64,000 bases of DNA, taken from Chrysemys picta bellii. Taxonomy: Eukaryota; Chordata; Testudines; Emydidae. Every line of letters begins with the position of its first letter. The stretch's first letter is position 1. The DNA lies in contig NC_088797.1 of assembly GCF_011386835.1 (NCBI RefSeq), forward strand, positions 59,917,587 through 59,981,586, read 5' to 3'. The notes under the pieces are model-generated. The model was not told where the DNA came from and searched no databases. It worked only from the letters and a program-made list of their open reading frames with translations. Both the position numbers and the translations under genes were made by a program. This document shows, piece by piece, positions 58,052 to 64,000 of the stretch.

Positions 58052-58353
58052 GGCTAGGTCTACACTACGGGGGGGGGGGGGCAGTCAACCTAAGATACGC
58101 AACTTCAGCTACGTGAATAGCGTAGCTGAAGTTGCATATTTTAGGTCGACTTACCTGGCTGTGAGGATGGCGGCGAGTCGACCGCTGCTGCTCCGCCGTC
58201 GACGCCGCTTCCGCCTCTTGCCACGGTGGATTTCCGGAGTTGACGGCAGAGCCATCGGGGATCGATTTTATCGCGTCGTCACTAGACGCGATAAGTCGAT
58301 CCCCAATAGATCGATTGCTACCCGCCGATCCGGCGGGTAGTGAAGACGTGCCC
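58052..58353. mobile_element. Harbinger-type MITE, 302 bp
   Basis: Flanked by TAA (58049-58051, 58354-58356). The sister copy at 59768 reads straight through CACACACTAAGGTTACC, the empty site. Ends GGCTAGGTCTACACTACGG and GTGAAGACGTGCCC. Long internal palindromes with TCGATCCCC words. Confidence 0.9.
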
Positions 58354-59184
58354 TAAGGTTACCTTAATTGTCTTCTGAAGAGGAGAGCCCGGTAGCCTCA
58401 CCACCCAGTCTGTAGGGGATTCATTGGTGCACTTCCTAGAGTCTCCAGGTAGCTGCTTCCCCTATCTCACGGAGCGTTGCAAAGGGTGGCAGCAGCAGAC
58501 ACATAGAACCGGTGCTCAGAGAGGCAGGATGGTTCAGTAGTTAGCACTCTTGTGTAGTACTTTGGGAAACCCATGTTCAATACCCTGCTCTGACACAAAT
58601 TTCATGTGTGACCTTGGGCAAAGTTGCTTGGGCCCAGACTCTCTAGAAGGCACCTAGTTTCCATTGAAATAACGGCCGTTAGGAGCCTAAATACCCTTGA
58701 GGGTTTGGACTTAAGTCTCTGTGAGCTTCATTTCCCTAACCATAAGATGAGCTAGTAGCACTCTCATATTGGGAAGATCCAAATATTAGTGGTTGTGAGG
58801 TATTCAGATGCCACGGTGATGGGGGACATTTAGAGTTCCCACTGAAGTAAAACTCTTCTCTGCTGCAATGCACAAAATGCTCAACACTCGCTAGACAGCT
58901 GGTTTGCTGGCATCATTGCCTATCTTGCTGACTAATATCACTTCCTTGTTCTATTTGTTTTATCCCCTGATTATCTGTAGCCTCACACTGAGCTTGTAAA
59001 CTCTCTGAGGCAGGGGCTCTCTCTATTTACAGGGGGTTTTGGTTTAAAACAAATTGCCAGTTCAAAGATAGTGAGGACACATCTGGAAAGCTGTCCTATG
59101 ACCCGGTGATTGATTGTGTTTAGCCGTTGTCAGAGTTAGGCTGACACCTCTCACACCAATGCTTGTTTTCCTTCCCAATGTTAG

Positions 59185-59298
59185 CTTTTCTCGTCTTCTT
59201 GTCCTGTTGGCTTTGATGAAGAGAAATGTAAACTCACCTTCCATAAGGAGCCCTGCAGCTACTTGTTGGTGGAGAAGACCAACCCCTCTAAAACTTGA
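59185..59298 (+). pseudogene. MSMB-like subtype-2 last exon (A3), broken
   Basis: Acceptor CCCAATGTTAG is present, but 8 extra bases near 59191-59198 shift the frame. After the AAAACTT of PSKT the sequence switches to GAACCTAGAACATCTGAAGG, which belongs to the module (compare 57575). The last five residues, stop and poly(A) region of the family are therefore missing. Not functional. Confidence 0.8.
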
Positions 59299-60014
59299 AC
59301 CTAGAACATCTGAAGGAACCTACAGTGGAGATAGCTGGCGCAGGTGCTTGGTCTAGAACGCTGGAGGAGGCAGACGGTGCCTGGTTAGTTTTTTTATCTT
59401 TGGACAGTGACTAACAAACCCATTCTGCCTTCACAAGCATAAACTAACAAGTTCACCAAGTTTCAGCCCTTTCCCCCTGACACTCACCCAAAACAGATTC
59501 CACAAGGCTTGTAGCGATGGAAGAGGATAGCAAAGCCTTTGAAATGCCTGTAATGCAAATCACAATGTGCACAGTAACACACACAACATACAGAACAAAG
59601 ATAAACACAAGGCACATACCAAACTGGGCGTAGAACAGAAATGCCACAACAGGCAGAAAAGATCAGAAGGTCCATGGATGTTTGCAGAGCGGGGCTCAGG
59701 TGTTTGCATGGTCCTTTCCCATTTCTCCACCCATACTCCCTGCGCCCCCTCTCCCTTACTGCACTCACACACTAAGGTTACCTTAATTGTCTTCTGAGAA
59801 GGAGGGCCTAGTAGCCTCAACACCCAGTCTGTAGGGGACTCAGTGGTGTACTTCCTAGTGTCTCCAGGTGGCTGCTCCCCGATCTTGCAGAGCGTTGCAA
59901 AGGGTGGCAGCAGCAGACACATACCCGGTAGAGCCAGTGGTTTTCCAGGTCTCCTGGGCTCAGAGAATAGTCTGACTTTCCTATCGCCAGCAGGGTGTGT
60001 GAGAGAGAACTGTA

Positions 60015-60989
60015 TAGGGTTACCATTCGTCCGGATTTACCCGGACATGTCCTCCTTTTTGTGCTAAAAATAGCGTCCGGGGGGAATTTGTAAATCACTC
60101 AAAATGTCCGGGATTTCCCCCCTCCCCGGCAGAGCAGAGCGAGCGGCTGGGAGGGCTGCAGGAAAGTCACGGGCTGGACTCCGGAGCAGCTGTAGAGGAG
60201 CTCCTCCTCCCTCCCTGCATTCTGAGCCGGCAGCTCCTCCCCGGCAGCCCCGCGCCCCGCTCCGGCAGCACTGTGCAGGGCCAGGGACCGGGTTTTGTGT
60301 TGCGCTGGGGAGCGCAGCCATGTGTCCGGCTCGCACAGAGCCCAACACCCTGTTCTGAGCAGCAGGGTAAGGGGGCCAGGGGACAGGAGAAGGGGTAGGG
60401 AGGTTCTGGAGGGAGCAGTCAAGAAACGGGGGGGGTCGGGAGTTCAGGGGGGGGCTTTTTGGGGGGAGTGGAGAAAGTTTTGGGCAGTCAGGGTACAGGT
60501 AGGGGGTGGGGTTCTGGAGGGAAGTTAGGAGCAGGGGTCCCAGGAGGGGGCAGTCAGGGGACAAGGAGCGGGGGGGTTGGGGGCTGGGAGTTCTGGGGGG
60601 GAGCTGTCAGGGGGCAGGAGTGGGGAGAGGGATCGGAGCAGTCAGGGGACAGGAAGCAGAGGGGTTTAGATGGGTTGGGAGTTCTGGGGGGGGCTGTCAG
60701 GGGGTGGGGAGTGGTTGGATGGGGCGTGGGAGTCCCAGGGGTCTGTCTGGGGGTGGGAGTGTGGATAAGGGTTGGGGCAGTCAGGGGACAAGAGGCAGAG
60801 AGGCTTTGGTAGGGGGTGGAGTCCTGGGGGGCAGTTAGGGGCAGGAGTCCCAGGAGGGGGCAGTCAGGGGACAAGGAATGGGGGGAGGGTTGGAGGTTCT
60901 GGGGGGGCGGGAAGTGGGAGGGGCAGGGGCGGGGCTAGGGCAGGGCTCCTCCCGTCCTCTTTTTTGCTTGCTGAAATATGGTAACCCTA
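60015..60989. mobile_element. Non-autonomous hAT element, 975 bp
   Basis: Perfect 12-bp inverted ends TAGGGTTACCAT / ATGGTAACCCTA and perfect 8-bp duplication GAACTGTA (60007-60014, 60990-60997). Counterparts at 5744 and 49226 are empty. The right two-thirds is a degenerate G-rich tandem array (GGGGCAGTCAGGGGACA-like unit) giving long spurious frames. Confidence 0.93.
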
Positions 60990-61343
60990 GAACTGTAGGA
61001 AAGCGGTCGTTCTTGATAGGGGTTAACTGGGTTATCCAGGGTATTAAGGAATGGAGGTATGCCCCACCTCTCCTTTACTTCCTGTTCAGTCAGTGGGAGT
61101 TTCCCCCCCACCCTACTCTGTTGTGATGTAGTTAAAATAAAACAGAAAGGACCCAGCCTGCAGCCCTGAGCAATCTATGTACAAAAGGATCCTTCTGCAT
61201 CTTCATCTCTGCTCAAATGAGCTGCAGGATCCCAGAGCACCAATAAGAATTAAAGCTGTAGCCAGGAAATCCCCCCTGGTAACCCTGCTGTGTGTGATAA
61301 GGCTGGATTCATGAGTTAGTGGTACCTAGCCTAAGGGTCTGTT

Positions 61344-62061
61344 CAGGGCCGGCTCCAATTTTTTTTGCCGCCCCAGGCAAAAAAGAAGAGCGCCACCCCG
61401 CCATAACACGCCCCCCCAAGTGCCACGCCGCTGAAACCCCCCCACCCCGTTCAGCGCCTCGCCAGGCCACCCAAACCCCCGGAGTGCCGTGCCCGGCCGC
61501 CCAACCCCTCAGCGCCTCGCCGGGCTGCCCAAACCCCTGGAGCGCCACACTGGGCCACCCAAACCCCCGCCCCCGAGCGCCATGACGGGCCGGGGCGGGC
61601 CGGCCAAACCCTCGCCCCCCTCCCCCCGAGCGCCGCGCTGGGCCACCCAAACCCCCAGAGCGCTGGTCCAGGCTGGGCCAGGCCAGCCAAACCCCTGCCC
61701 CCCCCCCCGAGCACCGCGCCGCCCAAACCCCCGGAACGCTGCGCCGAGCCGCCCAAACCCCTCCGAGCGCCGGGCCGGGCCGGCCAAACCCCCGCCCCCC
61801 CCCGAGCGCCGGGCCAGGCTGCCCAAACCCCGGAGTGCCGTGCCGGGCTGCCCAAACCTCTCCGAGCGCCGGGCCGGGCTGGCCAAACCCGCGCCCCCCC
61901 CGAGCGCCGGGCCAGGCTGCCCAAACCCCCGGAGTGCCGTGCCAGGCTGCCCAAACCCCTCCGAGCGCCGTGCCATGCCGCGCCGTGCCACCCAAACCCC
62001 CAGAGCGCCGGGCTGGGCTGGGCCGCCCAAACCCCCGGGCTGGTGCCTGGAGCCGGCCCTG
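61344..62061. mobile_element. Non-autonomous hAT element with minisatellite
   Basis: Ends CAGGGCCGGCTCCA / TGGAGCCGGCCCTG, flanked by GGTCTGTT (61336-61343, 62062-62069). Counterpart near 51160 is empty. The interior is a roughly 35-45 bp tandem repeat with GAGCGCC, GGGC and GCCAAACCC words. Open frames above 200 codons on both strands come from it. Confidence 0.93.
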
Positions 62062-63208
62062 GGTCTGTTACCAGGGTCCAGACTTCCAGAGGGCATGAGT
62101 CAGGAGTGTGTCTTGCACATTCCCTTAAGTGTGTACACAGTGGGTGTGTACCACATGCAGCTGACATATGCCGTATCGCCTTCATAGAGGTTTATTGTTT
62201 CCAGAGAACATTCAGAATAGAGAACAGCTGCTCAAGTGATGTGCAAGGACTGAAGTTTATTGAGGAAGGGGAACAATGGGAGGAATGGAATTATCAATAA
62301 GGCAAACAGAAGCAACATTTTACGGAACACAGAATGAGACAGATGGTTCCCAGAATTCCCTCGGTCCTGGCTGGCCTTCCCAGATCCCAAAGTCCCTCAT
62401 ACCTTACAAATGACCCTCTGGTTCCTAGCAAAGGCTACATGTACATGCATGGTTCTTTTGGCCTAATGTTGGCAGAAGTACGGTGCTGTGATGGCAACCG
62501 AGTTAAACAATTGCCCAAATCTGCCCAAGGGGTAGAAGAGGGTGAAAGATCCTAAGGCTGCAAGTCTTGGGGTCAGATCCCCAGCTGGTACAGACTAGCT
62601 CAACTATGCTGGGGATCTGGCCCTTCATTATCACTAGTGGGGAGCCATGAAATATTTTGCAAGTTTTCATGGAGCTCCCATTTCTTTTATCTCAATTTCT
62701 GCTGCCTGAATTCTGAGCCTGTCTGCATGCCTTTAACAGGGACACAGATACAAGATACACGGTGGAGGTAGGAGTGCAAAATATATTTTGGATGCAAAAA
62801 TATTCCTCCAAATCCTAAATTGCCAAAGTTGCATCTGAATTTGTTTTCTGACATTCAGCTCAGTGCTGATTTTTTGCCAAGGTCTGCACGAGCAAGGGCC
62901 GGTCAGGAACACTGATAGGAGGGGTGGGTGCTGATTTACAGGGAGTCTCCACCAACAGCCCGAGGGGTGAGATGGGGGCTGGTGAGAAGTCCCTGCTAGT
63001 CCTCGTCCTTGCTGTGGGCTGATTTTGGAGGTATAAGATGCCGTGCCTCCATGTATAAGAACTGGGTTCAGTCCATCAGCAACTGTGTGTTTCTGGTCCA
63101 TGCTTGGTCACCAGGGGACAGAACCTCCCCATGGACTCTCCAGTCAGATCCCTCCAGTCCATAGACTTCCTTACGCTGTTCCTTTGTGGGAGAGTATAAT
63201 GCCTGTAT

Positions 63209-63346
63209 CAAGTATCAGAGGGGTAGCCGTGTTAGTCTGAATCTGTAAAAAGCAACAGAGGGTCCTGTGGCACCTTTAAGACTAACAGAAGTATTGGGAG
63301 CATAAGCTTTTGTGGGTAAGAACCTCACTTCTTCAGATGCAAGTCG
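63209..63346 (+). mobile_element. SINE, turtle-type
   Basis: CAAGTATCAGAGGGGTAGCC to TTCAGATGCAAGTCG, flanked by AATGCCTGTAT (63198-63208, 63347-63357). The A1 counterpart near 19660 is empty. I associate this SINE with turtles from memory. It splits the A3 copy of the exon-like segment. Confidence 0.82.
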
Positions 63347-64000
63347 AATGCCTGTATGCATCTGCTGAAGCTCTCCCTACAGATACACAGAACAAGCACC
63401 CACGAGCTAGAGCACCGGGTAGAGGTCATTTATAAGGGCCTGCCATCTCCCACAATCCCTCTGCTGAACCCAGAGGGACCTCCTGGGTCACCGGGCTTAG
63501 GAAAGCCCCATCCAAAAGAGAAGGAGCAGCCACTGGTTGGGAGGGGCAGTGGCAGTCCCCTGGCATCCGCGACTGTGACTCTCAGGCTCTGGATGTGTCG
63601 CGCACTCCCCCAGATTTGCTGTATTGCTATTGGCTGTTGGGCTGCTGTTCATCTCACCCCCCTCCTACCACTGCACCCCACCCCACGTTCCCCATTGTGC
63701 TTAGCCTCTCTCACCCCACTACTCTCTCTACCTGCCTCTTCCTGTACCCCTCCTCTTACCCCAACAGCCCTCCCCCGCTTGGCAAAACCTCAACGTCTTT
63801 GACAAATAAATACAAACCAACATCTGTTTGCACCAACAGAGACATGGCAATGCCCTCCCCCGTGCTGCCATCACCCCGATCTCCCTGCTGCTATGCTGTA
63901 ACCCAGTACTGCACCCTGGGTCTGGCTTTGTCTTCTTAGGCAGTCAGCTCTTGCAGCAGTGGCCGTTCCTCCCTTAGTGCCAGAGGGGCACCATCCAGAC

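Larger units (their letters stand above)
57500..64000 (+). repeat. Segmental duplication block A3, rearranged
   Basis: Contains module copies (57590-58518 and from 59299 on) separated by a 780-bp piece of the subtype-2 MSMB locus (58520-59298). It continues to the window end with sequence matching 51.2-53.7 kb and 18.9-20.8 kb. It is more diverged than A1 against A2 and carries its own insertions. Confidence 0.75.

Noticed and set aside
60099..60874. Gly-rich and Pro-rich frames above 100 codons
   Set aside because: Inside hAT 60015-60989; a G-rich tandem array, no domain.
61309..62187. Long open frames on both strands, Pro/Gly/Arg-rich
   Set aside because: They lie within a hAT element made of GC-rich tandem repeats; composition alone keeps frames open.
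1..64000. Bacterial-type systems: CRISPR arrays, operons, phage
   Set aside because: Repeats are tandem duplications and transposons; introns and LINEs show an animal genome.
1..64000. tRNA or rRNA genes
   Set aside because: No cloverleaf or rRNA core was recognised; tRNA-like similarity is limited to SINEs and the primer site.

Overview
This is animal nuclear DNA, most likely from a turtle. It is AT/GC-balanced and intron-bearing. It is dominated by a CR1 LINE, MIR-type SINEs, a SINE type I associate with turtles, PIF/Harbinger and hAT DNA elements, and Ty3-like LTR elements. The clade call rests on remembered repeat families and was not checked by a search.

The only gene family I can name is beta-microseminoprotein (MSMB/PSP94). 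One copy is complete within 39845-44029 (+): a mini first exon ending in ATG, then exons 41015-41114, 42019-42118 and 43900-44029. All splice sites are canonical. The product is 110 residues, with a signal peptide and the ten family cysteines. Four further last exons lie around it: 976-1216 (same subtype, carrying an in-frame 111-bp insertion), and 22038-22167, 54900-55029 and 59185-59298 (a second subtype). A second TATA-plus-first-exon relic sits at 32580-32647.

The window is built from tandem segmental duplications. Block A1 (1 to about 22.5 kb) is paralogous to block A2 (about 42.95 to 55.35 kb). A third, rearranged block A3 runs from about 57.5 kb to the window end. Between the MSMB subtypes each block carries a roughly 1.2-1.8 kb module, usually twice, with exon-like hydrophobic stretches on the minus strand; I cannot name it. 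The blocks differ mostly by mobile-element insertions, so nearly every insertion has an empty counterpart inside the window. This let me define ends and target-site duplications (TSDs) by eye.

Notable insertions in order: hAT 174-473; inverted LTR 1842-2738; hAT 3474-4154; a 4.4-kb Harbinger element with both genes (6059-10434); a solo LTR (12161-18904) split by a 5.9-kb Gmr1-like Ty3 element with integrase upstream of reverse transcriptase; hAT 23051-23485; CR1 29281-31175; hATs 31805-32352 and 34376-34719; a second inverted Gmr1-like relic (34728-37530); a solo LTR nested in a solo LTR (45121-47597); hAT 51741-52458; inverted solo LTR 56082-57470; Harbinger MITE 58052-58353; hATs 60015-60989 and 61344-62061; and a SINE at 63209-63346.

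Most long open frames in the GC-rich stretches (3.5-4.1 kb, 32.0-32.3 kb, 60.1-60.9 kb, 61.4-62.1 kb) lie inside non-autonomous hAT elements and are not genes.
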